From: Woeseiaceae bacterium
GTDB lineage: Bacteria; Pseudomonadota; Gammaproteobacteria; Steroidobacterales; Woeseiaceae
Assembly (NCBI GenBank): GCA_024640315.1
Contig: JAHEFF010000001.1
Coordinates: 62,001 to 126,000, forward strand
Direction of reading: 5' to 3'
Length of the DNA stretch: 64,000 nucleotides
The position numbers and the translations under genes are program-made. The notes under the pieces were generated by a model. It made no database searches, had not been told where the DNA came from, and was given only the letters and a program-made list of their open reading frames with translations. Positions 27,603 through 37,204 of the stretch are shown here, piece after piece (positions within the stretch are counted from its first letter, which is position 1; every line of letters begins with the position of its first letter).

Positions 27603-27881
27603 TCAGTCGTCGAAGTCGATTGCGTAGGTGTCTTCGAAAGACTTGTCTTCGGCCATCTCTTCCAGTCGTCGCCGGATTGCCTTCTTGCGTGCCGCAACTT
27701 CGGCAGGAGTGCCCTCGAAGTCGGCTATCAGTGCTTCGACATTGATTTCCATTGAGTTACCGTCATCTGAGTCCGAAAAATCAGTGTCCTTGAGAACGAC
27801 CGTATCGCCAAACTCGTCATTATCGTCGAACTCGCCGTCGTCGTCGTCGTCAACTCTCGATTTATCTATTTCATTGTTCAT
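27603..27881 (-). CDS. small acidic protein, unknown function
   Basis: 92 residues, not recognised. Very acidic, with a run of five aspartates near residues 12-16 and many Asp/Glu/Ser throughout. A more structured helical patch near residues 45-80 (DFEGTPAEVAARKKAIRRRL) contains an RRR cluster, and the protein ends AIDFDD. It could be a charge-mimicking or partner-binding protein, but this is not established. Codon use looks ordinary and the ATG is placed sensibly. It is convergent with dnaE2, 12 bases apart. Confidence 0.6.
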   Translation of the reverse strand: MNNEIDKSRVDDDDDGEFDDNDEFGDTVVLKDTDFSDSDDGNSMEINVEALIADFEGTPAEVAARKKAIRRRLEEMAEDKSFEDTYAIDFDD

Positions 27882-28049
27882 GCGTCACAAACCCCATTCA
27901 ATGACGGTTAACAATCCTTCGGGTTTCCAGATCTTCCATAAGATGTTTTGCCTGTATACCGCGAAAGATTTTCATGCGCAAGCGCTCATTCGACACATTT
28001 GCCGATAACGTAAAAACGTAACCGGAATAATGGGATACAGCCGATGAAA

Positions 28050-29264
28050 TCAGCGAATAAGGTTGTTGATTTCGAAAATCGGCAGGAGGATGGCGAGAAC
28101 GATCAGCAGCACGATAAAGGCCATTACGATGACCAGCAGTGGCTGCATGATGCCGAGCATGGTTGAGATCAAACCATCCACTTCGCGTTCCTGGTTGGTG
28201 GCGGCGCGCGACAGCATCTCTTCCAGCTTACCACTGGCCTCACCGCTGGCAATCAGGTGAGTGGTCATAGGGGGAAATAACTTACTGGCGGCAAGCGAAC
28301 GGCTGATCATGCCACCTTCGCGAATTCGCAGTGCGGCCTCTTCAACAGCCTCCCGCATCGGAATGTTGACGACGACTTTTGCGGCAATCTTCAGAGAATC
28401 CAGTATCGGTACGCCGCTTCCGGCCAGGATACTCAGTGTTTGCGTGAAGCGCGCCGTATTGATGCCACGAGTGACCCTGGCGACGATCGGCAGATGCAAT
28501 AGCAAGTGATGGTATTGGCGGCGCGGGCCTTCATTTTTGAGGAGTTGGCGTATCCCGACGATCAGAAGCACAACCACGGCGATGATCACAAACCAGTAAT
28601 CTCGAATCAGGTCGCTGGACGCAATCATGATGCGCGTCAGCAACGGCAGTTCCTGATCGTAATTTTCAAATATATAGACGACCTTGGGTACCACGTAGGC
28701 AAGCATGAAGCTGATAATAGCGACTGCAGTGACAATAAGAGCAATTGGGTAGATGAGCGCGTTTCGAATCTGCTGCTGCAGCATTTGTCGCGATTCGGTA
28801 AATTCCGCAAGTCTCTCCAGCACTGCGTCCAGATGCCCGGACTGTTCGCCCGCTGCAACCGTTGCACGATACAACTCCGGAAATGCCTGAGGAAAGTCTG
28901 TCAGGCCGTCTGCCAGCGAGTGGCCTTCCATGACGCGTGACCTGACGCCAAGAAGAATGCTCTGTGCTCGTGGATTCTCATTCTGCTGGCTGACAGCCAG
29001 CAAGGCTTCCTCCAGCGGCAGCCCTGACTGCGCCAAAGTTGCGAGTTGACGCGTCACCAGGGCCAGCTCGCCAGCGGACAAGCCGCGTCGAAAAGAAAAA
29101 CTTTCCTGGCGGCGGGACTCCTTCTGCGCAACCTCCGTTACCTTGACCGGCAGGAGTTTTCGTTCCCGCAGAAGTTGTCGAACGTGTTTCGGTGTGTCGC
29201 CTTCGAGAAGCCCCTTCGACTCTTTGCCGTTCTTGTCGAGTGCTACGAATTCAAAGGCGCCCAT
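28050..29264 (-). CDS. gspF: type II secretion inner-membrane platform protein GspF
   Basis: 404 residues from the ATG at 29264 (MGAFEFVALDKNGKESKG). A longer open frame runs back into gspE but lacks family similarity. Two GspF domains (about residues 70-195 and 275-395) are each followed by hydrophobic spans. LATLAQSGLPLEEAL and LAGSGVPILDSL are the diagnostic repeats. GspF is the polytopic core of the inner-membrane platform that couples the ATPase to pseudopilus assembly. It starts 22 bases after the gspE stop. It is the last gsp gene present here. Confidence 0.95.
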   Translation of the reverse strand: MGAFEFVALDKNGKESKGLLEGDTPKHVRQLLRERKLLPVKVTEVAQKESRRQESFSFRRGLSAGELALVTRQLATLAQSGLPLEEALLAVSQQNENPRAQSILLGVRSRVMEGHSLADGLTDFPQAFPELYRATVAAGEQSGHLDAVLERLAEFTESRQMLQQQIRNALIYPIALIVTAVAIISFMLAYVVPKVVYIFENYDQELPLLTRIMIASSDLIRDYWFVIIAVVVLLIVGIRQLLKNEGPRRQYHHLLLHLPIVARVTRGINTARFTQTLSILAGSGVPILDSLKIAAKVVVNIPMREAVEEAALRIREGGMISRSLAASKLFPPMTTHLIASGEASGKLEEMLSRAATNQEREVDGLISTMLGIMQPLLVIVMAFIVLLIVLAILLPIFEINNLIR

Positions 29265-29286
29265 CAAATAGTCTCGGAGGGCGGAC

Positions 29287-30825
29287 CTAGTCGGCCCGGG
29301 TGACGCGCAGGACTTCCTCCAGGGTTGTATCACCCTGAAGTACGCGCCGCTGGCCATCAGCTCGAATGCTGCAGGTCATGGTTCGGGCGTGTTTCTCGAG
29401 ATTCTGTTCGCTGGCACCGTCATGGATCATCGTCCGCATCGTGTCGTCAACGGAAATCAACTCGTAGATGCCGGTTCGGCCTCTGAAGCCGTTGGATTCG
29501 CTCTCACCAGGCCGATACAGGGTGGGCGGGTTTTCAGGATCGACCTGCAGTGTCCGGCATTCATATTCCCGGGCGACATACGGTACTTTAGTATCGTCAT
29601 CCAGGACACGCACGAGTCGTTGTGCTATTACGCCGATCAGGCTTGACGACAGCAGAAAGGGCTCGACACCCATATCCCGCAGCCGTGTCACTGCGCCTGC
29701 TGCCGTGTTGGTGTGCAACGTAGACAGGACGAGATGACCCGTCAGACTGGCCTGTACCGCAATTTCCGCGGTTTCGAGGTCACGAATCTCACCAACCATG
29801 ACGACATCCGGGTCCTGTCGAAGGATGGCCCGCAGTCCTCGCGCAAATGTCATTTCGACTTTGGTGTTTACCTGCGACTGTCCGATGCCGTCCATAAAAT
29901 ACTCGATCGGATCTTCAACGGTCATGATGTTGCGGCTATTGTCGTTGATTCGTTCAAGCGCAGCATAGAGCGTGGTTGTCTTACCGGAGCCAGTTGGCCC
30001 TGTGACGAGAATGATTCCGTGTGGCTTGTGAATCAATTCATCCATCAATGCCTGTGACTGTTCGTCCATGCCGAGCGATGAGAGATTTAATCGGCCGGCC
30101 TGTTTGTCCAACAGTCTGAGAACTACCCGCTCGCCATGCCCCGACGGCATTGTGGAGACGCGTACGTCGACAGCGCGACCGGCAATCTTGAGGGAAATCC
30201 GACCATCCTGAGGCAGGCGTTTTTCGGCAATATCCAGTTTTGACATGACCTTGATACGCGATACCACCAGTGGCGCCAATGCCCGGCGCGTTTGCAATAC
30301 TTCCTGCAAGACTCCATCGACCCGGAAGCGAACGCCCAGGCGGTTTTCGTACGGCTCTATGTGGACGTCAGAAGCATTCTCTTTGACGGCTTCTGTGAGC
30401 ACAGCATTGATAAATCGAATGATCGGTGCGTCATCGTCGCTATCAAGGAGGTCGGACGGCTCGGGAAGGTCTTGAGCCACCTGCAAAAGATCGGTTTGTT
30501 CGTCAAGGTCACCAGCCATTTGCATGGCCATGTGACTGCCTTGTTCATACGTCTGCTGCAGCATGCCGTCGAATGCATCAGCAGTCACCCGCGTTAGCTT
30601 CAGCGGAATGCCGGCATATCGTCTTGCCTCTGCGAGACTCAGTGGTGATGCGCCTGTTCTGTAAACTGCCTGACCGACGCCGTCCGCAAAATCCCGAATC
30701 AGGACTCCGTGCCGGCTTGCGAACGAGAAGGGCAGCACCCGCCCCGGCGCTTCGTCCGCCAGCGTAATGTTTTCGGCTGGCTCCGGCTCAAGTTCCAGGA
30801 TTATTTCGGAATTGCTTTCCATCAC
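29287..30825 (-). CDS. gspE: type II secretion ATPase GspE
   Basis: 512 residues. GspE is the cytoplasmic ATPase powering pseudopilus growth. Walker [11 protein letters not shown] (near residue 265), the Asp box and Walker B with [16 protein letters not shown] (near residue 335), and a His box (LSTLHTNTA, near 360) are all intact. The usual four-cysteine zinc module is absent: after AQRLVRVL the expected CPxC reads DDDT, and the second pair before [11 protein letters not shown] reads GESES. The N-terminal domain binds GspL in other systems. It lies 9 bases after gspD and precedes gspF. Confidence 0.95.
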   Translation of the reverse strand: MMESNSEIILELEPEPAENITLADEAPGRVLPFSFASRHGVLIRDFADGVGQAVYRTGASPLSLAEARRYAGIPLKLTRVTADAFDGMLQQTYEQGSHMAMQMAGDLDEQTDLLQVAQDLPEPSDLLDSDDDAPIIRFINAVLTEAVKENASDVHIEPYENRLGVRFRVDGVLQEVLQTRRALAPLVVSRIKVMSKLDIAEKRLPQDGRISLKIAGRAVDVRVSTMPSGHGERVVLRLLDKQAGRLNLSSLGMDEQSQALMDELIHKPHGIILVTGPTGSGKTTTLYAALERINDNSRNIMTVEDPIEYFMDGIGQSQVNTKVEMTFARGLRAILRQDPDVVMVGEIRDLETAEIAVQASLTGHLVLSTLHTNTAAGAVTRLRDMGVEPFLLSSSLIGVIAQRLVRVLDDDTKVPYVAREYECRTLQVDPENPPTLYRPGESESNGFRGRTGIYELISVDDTMRTMIHDGASEQNLEKHARTMTCSIRADGQRRVLQGDTTLEEVLRVTRAD

Positions 30826-30834
30826 ATATGCCAG

Positions 30835-32823
30835 CTACTGCTTGTCGGGGCCATCATTTTCGGGAGCCAGGTTAGTCGGCGGATTTCGATAGGACTCGAT
30901 GGGTGGCAATGAGGGTCGTACAGCACCCGGCATCAACTGGATTCGATCACCCTGTAACGCTTCTGTGATTGCGTTGTACTTGGTGTTTGTCTCGAACCTG
31001 GTCTGAGCCGTATCACGCAAAATTTTCGGGCGGATAAAAATCATGAGATTGGTCTTGACGAGATCCGATTTCTGGGTTCGGAACAACGCACCGAGAATAG
31101 GAATGCTCCCCAGTATCGGCACTTTTTGCTCAGACTCTCGCAGCACATCTTCCATCAATCCACCTAAAACCAGGATCTCACCGTCTTCGACAATAACGGT
31201 GGTTTCGATGATTCTTTCATTGGTGATCAGGTCAACCGCTCCAGCTGCAGATGACGCAATGTTGGATATCTCCTGAGATATCTTGAGCATTAGCGAATCG
31301 CCACCTTCATTGATTTGCGGAGTGATCGTCAGTTTGACGCCAACCTGTTCGCGCTGGATGGTCTGGAATGGGTTAACTGCTCCGCCAACGCCCCCGGTAT
31401 TTGAAAATGAGCCGGTGACGAATGGGACTTCCTGACCTACGTTGAGACTCGCTTCTTCGTTATCCGTAGTAACGATCGACGGCGTCGAAATGATGTTTGT
31501 GTCGGCATCACCCTGCAATGCATTCAGAATGGCGGCAAAACTGACGCCGTTATCCGAGATTCTTCCCACACCGACGGTGATGCCTTCGCCAATCAGACTG
31601 GAAACGTCGCCGGTAGTGCCGTCACCGCCCAGGGCCGCGCCGAGCTGCACAACACCAGGACCTGAGGACGGGAAATTAGTGACAGCGACCGGGTTGTTGC
31701 TGGAACCATCGTCGACTGCCCAGGTCACGCCGAGCTCCGAAGTTCTGTCGGCAATCACCTCAACAATAATGGCTTCGACGAGAACCTGGGCTCGGCGAAT
31801 ATCCAGCTTGTCTACGATACTCATCAGGGAACGCATCATTTTCGGCGGCGCGTTAACGATGATCGCGTTTGTCTGCGTATCGGCCCACACGCTCACATCG
31901 CCACTCAAATTCGGGGCAGAGACAGCTCCTTCAGCCGCTTGCTGTGTAAAGTGCTGCTGCAGCTTGGTTGAAAGCTCCTCGGCATCCGCAAATTGAAGAT
32001 ACCGAACCTGCGTATCACCGCCGTCTTCAAGCGGCGTATCGAGATGCGCAATCAACGCCCGCAGACGCAGTCGTTCTGTCTTGTCGCCACCGATCAGGAC
32101 GCTGTTCGTCCGCGCGTCCGAGATAAGTGACGTAGTGACCGGCACGCCGTCAGCTCGCGGCGCCTGAGTCAGTGCCGTCAGGACCCTGACAACCTCGGCA
32201 GCAGATGCATGCTCCAGGCGGATAACTTCGATTTCATCGTCATTAGCCTGGTCGATACGCCGGATAATTCGCAGCATTCTGTCAACATTCGATGCCCGAT
32301 CCGAAATGATGAGCATGTTGGAGCCGGGGTGTGCCGCAAGGTGTCCGTACTGAGGGATCAGCGGCCGCAAAATAGGAACGAGCTGGGCTGCTCCGATGTT
32401 TTGTACCTGGACCACCTGTGTGACGATATCGTCGGCAGCAGCTCCGTCAGTGGTTAGCAGGCCGGAATATTGGCGTGCGCTCGCGTCGGGCACGATCTTT
32501 ACGATGTTGCCGGTTGTTGTCGCAATGTAACCGTTTACCTGCAAAATAGAGAGAAACGCTTCGTAAAATGCGTCAGGAGACATCGGCGTGGATGACAACA
32601 TGGTTACTTTTGCCGTAATACGCGGATCGACGATGAAGTTTTTCCCCGTTACTTCGCCGACGGCTTCAATAATCTGCCGAATGTCGGCATCGCGGTAATT
32701 TGGCGTGATAGTCGGTTCTTGCCCCCTGGCCAGCGGGAGCAGCAGGAGGAAAAGAATCGTGGCCAGCGCTACGCGCTGACCCCTATGTAAATGCTGTCTG
32801 TGCACTGATTTCGATTCCTTCAT
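30835..32823 (-). CDS. gspD: type II secretion outer-membrane secretin GspD
   Basis: 662 residues. A signal peptide (cleavage near ARGQ, residue 35) is followed by the N0 domain (NYRDADIRQIIEAVGEVTGK), three N1-N3 repeats (about residues 105-335) and the secretin domain (about residues 335-610, with VPFVTGSFSNTGG and VPILGSIPILGALFR). Secretins form the gated outer-membrane channel for folded exoproteins. The C-terminal S-domain is short, so a pilotin may or may not be needed. The start overlaps gspC by 4 bases. Confidence 0.95.
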   Translation of the reverse strand: MKESKSVHRQHLHRGQRVALATILFLLLLPLARGQEPTITPNYRDADIRQIIEAVGEVTGKNFIVDPRITAKVTMLSSTPMSPDAFYEAFLSILQVNGYIATTTGNIVKIVPDASARQYSGLLTTDGAAADDIVTQVVQVQNIGAAQLVPILRPLIPQYGHLAAHPGSNMLIISDRASNVDRMLRIIRRIDQANDDEIEVIRLEHASAAEVVRVLTALTQAPRADGVPVTTSLISDARTNSVLIGGDKTERLRLRALIAHLDTPLEDGGDTQVRYLQFADAEELSTKLQQHFTQQAAEGAVSAPNLSGDVSVWADTQTNAIIVNAPPKMMRSLMSIVDKLDIRRAQVLVEAIIVEVIADRTSELGVTWAVDDGSSNNPVAVTNFPSSGPGVVQLGAALGGDGTTGDVSSLIGEGITVGVGRISDNGVSFAAILNALQGDADTNIISTPSIVTTDNEEASLNVGQEVPFVTGSFSNTGGVGGAVNPFQTIQREQVGVKLTITPQINEGGDSLMLKISQEISNIASSAAGAVDLITNERIIETTVIVEDGEILVLGGLMEDVLRESEQKVPILGSIPILGALFRTQKSDLVKTNLMIFIRPKILRDTAQTRFETNTKYNAITEALQGDRIQLMPGAVRPSLPPIESYRNPPTNLAPENDGPDKQ

Positions 32824-33746
32824 TGCTGGCTATCGAGTTCAAGCTGACTGGTGCGGAGGACAAGAACTTCCGGCGATCCGTTACGTTCAACCGTAACGGA
32901 AACCTGATCTTTGTCACCCAGACCCTGAAAAATCTGCGTTGCCTGCTGCGGATCCGTAAGCGCGGCGCCATCCACATCCTTGATCAGGTCGCCTGGCCTC
33001 AGCCCCAGCGCCGCAAACTGCTTGCGGTCGCGGCCCGGATAGACGCGGTAACCCTGCATCTGCCCCGATACATAGTAGGGGGTCGGCCGAATCACGTCTG
33101 CGAGCTTGGTAACATTTTGCGTAACGACATTCTGAATACTTTGCGAATTACTAACAGCGGTGCGGCTGGCCGCCGTCGTATCTCGTCTCGTGGGCGTGCT
33201 GCCCTGCGGGAATTCTTTGGGTAACTTCAGGACTTCCAACGCGCCGCCCCGGTTCAGTACAACCCGATCCAGGTATATCGCGTGTAAGGTGGTGCCGGGC
33301 GCCACCGTGTCTTTGATCAGGTATATTTTCTCTTCATTGCGGGCATCGGCAATGATGGCAATGGAGGACTTTTCCTCGGGAGACGCGATCGTACCCTTCA
33401 GCGACAGGTTGAGGCGCGTTTCCGCAAGATTCTCGTGGCTTTCCTGCGGAGCAATGACGACTTCCGCAGGGTCCGCCTCACCGAATATGTGTGTGTTGGC
33501 TATAGCCTGGACATCCACGGAGCTGCCGGCGGTGGCGGGTGAGCGGGAGATCTGCACCGGCGGGGCAATAACCGTGTTGCCTGCGTCGGATCCGGGCATC
33601 AGGATCCAGATGGCCTGGGCGAGTTTCCAGGCGATGGCAATGACCAGCCCGAGTGAGACCCACCTGGGCAGCAGCTCGTTAGCGGCTGACAGCATGCGCC
33701 CCGCATCTAAGCTACTGAAATCAGACCAATTAGCCTCAGTTGTCAT
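32820..33746 (-). CDS. gspC: type II secretion protein GspC with PDZ domain
   Basis: 308 residues. One N-terminal membrane span (about residues 28-50) is followed by the homology region (IFGEADPAEVVIAPQESHENLAETRLNLSLKGTIAS, residues 88-123), which in other systems contacts GspD. A C-terminal PDZ domain begins near residue 215 (GQMQGYRVYPGRDRKQFAAL). GspC links the inner-membrane platform to the secretin. It is the first gene of the gspC-D-E-F operon, which is divergent from clpS. Confidence 0.92.
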   Translation of the reverse strand: MTTEANWSDFSSLDAGRMLSAANELLPRWVSLGLVIAIAWKLAQAIWILMPGSDAGNTVIAPPVQISRSPATAGSSVDVQAIANTHIFGEADPAEVVIAPQESHENLAETRLNLSLKGTIASPEEKSSIAIIADARNEEKIYLIKDTVAPGTTLHAIYLDRVVLNRGGALEVLKLPKEFPQGSTPTRRDTTAASRTAVSNSQSIQNVVTQNVTKLADVIRPTPYYVSGQMQGYRVYPGRDRKQFAALGLRPGDLIKDVDGAALTDPQQATQIFQGLGDKDQVSVTVERNGSPEVLVLRTSQLELDSQQ

Positions 33747-34047
33747 GTCCGGACAGATCCTCGCATACGTTTAGCCACGGGACGGGATGCCCGGGCACGT
33801 ACCCATTTAAACGCAGCAAGCTGATGATAAGGTCTGCGGACCGTTGGCAACAAGCCCAAAACCCTGAAAAACCTATATATGGCAAGTATATACCTGTTAT
33901 TTCTCGCATTCGTCTTAACTTTTCACGGCGATTTCACAAAAAACACCGAAATTCACCACCCAGGGGCTTGGAGAACGTACCCGCGCGCCCATATATAATG
34001 ATTCTTCATGACCCAGATATTTCAGCATTCAGCCAGTTAGAGAAACC
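33747..34047. other. divergent intergenic region gspC-clpS
   Basis: A TATAAT at 33994-33999, about 50 bases before the clpS ATG, is the likely -10 element for clpS-clpA. The upstream -35 match is weak (TTGGAG at 33968-33973, with a spacer that is too long). AT-rich TATATA stretches occur near 33872-33893. No RNA gene is recognised. Confidence 0.4.
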
Positions 34048-34377
34048 ATGACCGAACGGAAATCGACGACACCAGGTATTGACGACCTCGATATCGACGT
34101 TAAGGAAGCGGAACCCAAACTCAAGCGGCCGCCATTATATCGTGTCGTGCTGATTAATGACGACTACACGCCTATGGAGTTTGTAGTTGAAGTATTGGAA
34201 ACGGTGTTTGCAATGGAACGGGGTCAGGCCACGCGCGTAATGCTTGAGGTCCATACCAAGGGAAAAGGTAATTGCGGAATATTCAGTTTCGAAATTGCTG
34301 AGACCAAGGTTGCCCAGGTAACCAGTATCGCGCAGCAGCAGCAGCATCCGTTAATGTGTACGATGGAAGAGTCATAG
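34048..34377 (+). CDS. clpS: ATP-dependent Clp protease adaptor ClpS
   Basis: 109 residues. ClpS delivers proteins with N-degrons (Leu, Phe, Tyr, Trp) to ClpAP. The family start LYRVVLINDDYTPMEFV (near residues 30-46), with the N-degron pocket residues NDDYT, and the later VHTKGKGNCGIF stretch are intact. It precedes clpA by 15 bases. The enzyme that creates such N-degrons, Aat, is encoded a little further on at 37.2 kb. Confidence 0.96.
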   Translation: MTERKSTTPGIDDLDIDVKEAEPKLKRPPLYRVVLINDDYTPMEFVVEVLETVFAMERGQATRVMLEVHTKGKGNCGIFSFEIAETKVAQVTSIAQQQQHPLMCTMEES

Positions 34378-34392
34378 GAAGGCCTAACCGCA

Positions 34393-36663
34393 ATGCTCTC
34401 AAGTGAATTGGAATTTTGTCTGAACGAAGCATTTCAAAATGCTCGTGATCGTCGTCATGAATTCATGACGGTAGAGCATCTGCTACTCGCATTGCTCGAT
34501 ATTCCACGGGTACATGAAATTCTCAAATCCTGCGATTCGGATATCGGTCAGCTGCGTCGGCAACTGATCGAGTTTATTGACGAGGCGACGCCTCTCATGT
34601 CGCTGGGCGATGAAGGTGAAGTTCAGCCGACGCTCGGGTTTCAACGCGTTCTGCAACGCGCGGTCTATCACGTTCAGTCCAGTGGTAAGAAAGAAGTCAC
34701 GGGCGCTAATGTGCTGGTGGCCATTTTCAGCGAGAAGCAGTCTCAGGCGGTCTATTTCCTGGCAATGCAAGACATCACACGGCTCGATGTAGTGAACTAT
34801 ATTTCTCACGGAATGCCGCAAGTGCCTGGCGATACTCCGGATGAACAGGAAACCTCCGTCGAGACCGACGGCGAGTCCGAGAGCGGTGCGCTGCAGAAGT
34901 ATACGACCAATCTGAATCAACGAGCGATCGAAGGAAAAATCGATCCGCTGATTGGTCGGGAAATCGAGATCGAAAGAACGGTGCAGATACTTTGCAGGCG
35001 ACGCAAAAACAACCCGCTTTATGTGGGTGATGCGGGTGTTGGCAAGACCGCTTTGGCTGAGGGGCTTGCACGCATGATTACGGAAGAGCGAGTGCCGGAT
35101 GTGCTGCGAGATGCCACCATCTATGCTCTCGATATGGGGACGCTAATTGCTGGCACAAAGTACCGTGGTGACTTTGAGAAGCGTCTCAAAGGCGTCATCC
35201 GTGAGATTCAGGAGGATCCTGGTGCAATCCTTTTTATTGATGAAATTCATACGGTTATCGGTGCCGGGGCTGCTTCTGGCGGTGTCATGGATGCGTCGAA
35301 CCTGATCAAGCCGGTGCTGGCCAACGGTGAGATTCGTTGCATCGGGTCAACGACTTATTCTGAATATCGCGGTGTATTCGAAAAGGATCACGCGCTGGCA
35401 CGTCGTTTTCAGAAGATCGATGTCCCGGAGCCTAGCCTGGAGGAAACCATAGAGATACTCCGTGGCTTGAAAACGCGTTTCGAAGAACACCATGGCGTGA
35501 GCTACGAGAACGAGGCGCTTGACGCTGCCGCTGAACTCGCGGCAAGACATATCAATGATCGCAAATTGCCAGACAAGGCAATTGACGTGATCGATGAAGC
35601 GGGCGCTAAGCTGAGATTGCAGCCTGAAGACAGTCGCTCGGATCGCGTGACCGTTGAAATGGTGGAAAACGTCGTCGCCAAAATGGCGCGGATTCCGGCG
35701 AAAAGTGTCTCGACTTCGGACAAGAAAGTTCTGCGAACCCTCGATCGAGACCTAAAGCTTTCTATTTTTGGTCAGGACCCCGCAATTGAGGCCCTCAGTT
35801 CTGCGATCAAGATGTCCCGTTCCGGACTTAACGAGGACGAAAAGCCGGTTGGTTCGTTTTTGTTTGCTGGACCGACCGGTGTTGGCAAGACCGAAGTCAC
35901 CCGTCAACTCGCGATGGTAATGGGCGTTGAGTTGATTCGTTTCGACATGTCCGAATACATGGAGCGCCACACTGTATCTCGCCTGATCGGCGCACCACCG
36001 GGCTACGTTGGTTTCGATCAGGGTGGCTTGCTTACTGAAGCAGTGACCAAGAATCCGCACGCAGTTGTGTTGCTTGATGAAATTGAAAAAGCCCATCCCG
36101 AAGTATTTAACCTGCTGCTGCAGGTGATGGACCATGGCACCCTGACGGACAACAATGGGCGCAAAGCGGATTTTCGAAATATTGTCCTCGTGATGACGAC
36201 CAATGCGGGCGCACAGGAGATGAGCAGGGCGTCGATTGGCTTCACGCAGCAGGATCACAGCACCGACGGAATGGGGATTCTCAAGAAGTCGTTTTCACCG
36301 GAATTCCGAAATCGCCTGGACGCAATAATCCAGTTTGCAGCCCTTGATGCGCACTCGATTGCGCGAGTTGTCGACAAACTGGTGGTAGAGCTTGAGAGTA
36401 AGCTGGGTTCGAACAACGTAACACTGGAACTGGACGACGCCGCCCGCAGCTGGATTGCGGAGCGCGGCTACGATCCCAAGATGGGCGCAAGGCCGATGGC
36501 CAGGATTATCCAGGAACATATCAAGCGGCCGCTGGCGGAAGAGCTGTTGTTTGGCAGTCTTGCGGACGGCGGACATGTGCGGATCACTGTCGGAGATGAC
36601 GACACGATTCAGCTGAATGCCGAGCCTGTGACCAGGGAACTCGAGCACCTGCCTGAAAACTAG
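34393..36663 (+). CDS. clpA: ATP-dependent Clp protease ATP-binding subunit ClpA
   Basis: 756 residues, full length. The N-domain (1-145), AAA-1 with Walker A GDAGVGKTA near residue 212, and AAA-2 with Walker A GPTGVGKTE near 494 are complete. There is no ClpB-type middle coiled coil. The ClpP-binding loop of the IGF type is represented by SIGFTQQDH near residue 615. ClpA unfolds substrates for the ClpP peptidase, which is not in this window. It forms an operon with clpS. Confidence 0.96.
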   Translation: MLSSELEFCLNEAFQNARDRRHEFMTVEHLLLALLDIPRVHEILKSCDSDIGQLRRQLIEFIDEATPLMSLGDEGEVQPTLGFQRVLQRAVYHVQSSGKKEVTGANVLVAIFSEKQSQAVYFLAMQDITRLDVVNYISHGMPQVPGDTPDEQETSVETDGESESGALQKYTTNLNQRAIEGKIDPLIGREIEIERTVQILCRRRKNNPLYVGDAGVGKTALAEGLARMITEERVPDVLRDATIYALDMGTLIAGTKYRGDFEKRLKGVIREIQEDPGAILFIDEIHTVIGAGAASGGVMDASNLIKPVLANGEIRCIGSTTYSEYRGVFEKDHALARRFQKIDVPEPSLEETIEILRGLKTRFEEHHGVSYENEALDAAAELAARHINDRKLPDKAIDVIDEAGAKLRLQPEDSRSDRVTVEMVENVVAKMARIPAKSVSTSDKKVLRTLDRDLKLSIFGQDPAIEALSSAIKMSRSGLNEDEKPVGSFLFAGPTGVGKTEVTRQLAMVMGVELIRFDMSEYMERHTVSRLIGAPPGYVGFDQGGLLTEAVTKNPHAVVLLDEIEKAHPEVFNLLLQVMDHGTLTDNNGRKADFRNIVLVMTTNAGAQEMSRASIGFTQQDHSTDGMGILKKSFSPEFRNRLDAIIQFAALDAHSIARVVDKLVVELESKLGSNNVTLELDDAARSWIAERGYDPKMGARPMARIIQEHIKRPLAEELLFGSLADGGHVRITVGDDDTIQLNAEPVTRELEHLPEN

Positions 36664-36904
36664 CTCAAAATCATCAGGCGACTCGAAACGGTGTTACCAG
36701 GCGCCCCAAGATGCTGTTGCTGTAGGTCCTGTATACACTCCGCCTGATGGAACAGGCGTTCGAATGTCGCGGAGCGAGCAAAGTCTCGCGGCGGGCTTCA
36801 CTTTGGGCATGTGTCAATCGTTGCGGGGATGTCGAGAGAGCGGGGTTCTCCGATTCGTGCCTTGTCTCTTGGACACCCGGCGCTTTTGCCTGCCGGCTAA
36901 GGAA
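36664..36904. other. gap between clpA and infA
   Basis: In E. coli the serW tRNA sits here; no tRNA cloverleaf is found in this stretch. A small hairpin CGCCTG with CAGGCG is present near 36741-36758 but without a T-tract. Nothing else is supported. Confidence 0.5.
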
Positions 36905-37126
36905 TCAGGTCCTTCCGCGGTAGACAATGCGGCCTTTACTGAGATCGTAAGGCGTCAGTTCGACGGTGACGGTGTCACCGGTGAGAATCCGGATATAGTT
37001 CTTGCGCATTTTGCCGGAGATGTGGGCAGTCACAACGTGACCGTTCTCCAACTCGACACGAAAGGTCGTGTTGGGAAGCGTGTCGGTAACGACGCCTTCC
37101 ATCTGCAGGGCTTCTTCTTTAGCCAA
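36905..37126 (-). CDS. infA: translation initiation factor IF-1
   Basis: 73 residues. The start [19 protein letters not shown] and the internal [20 protein letters not shown] are diagnostic of the IF-1 OB fold. IF-1 occupies the A site of the 30S subunit during initiation. It lies downstream of aat in the same orientation, 78 bases apart, as in E. coli. Confidence 0.98.
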   Translation of the reverse strand: MAKEEALQMEGVVTDTLPNTTFRVELENGHVVTAHISGKMRKNYIRILTGDTVTVELTPYDLSKGRIVYRGRT

Positions 37127-37204
37127 TTTCCTTTGCTCTCCGGTAGATTCAGCGAGCCGAATTGTGCAGAAACGAGCGCTTTATTGCAATGAATGGTTAT
37201 CTAT

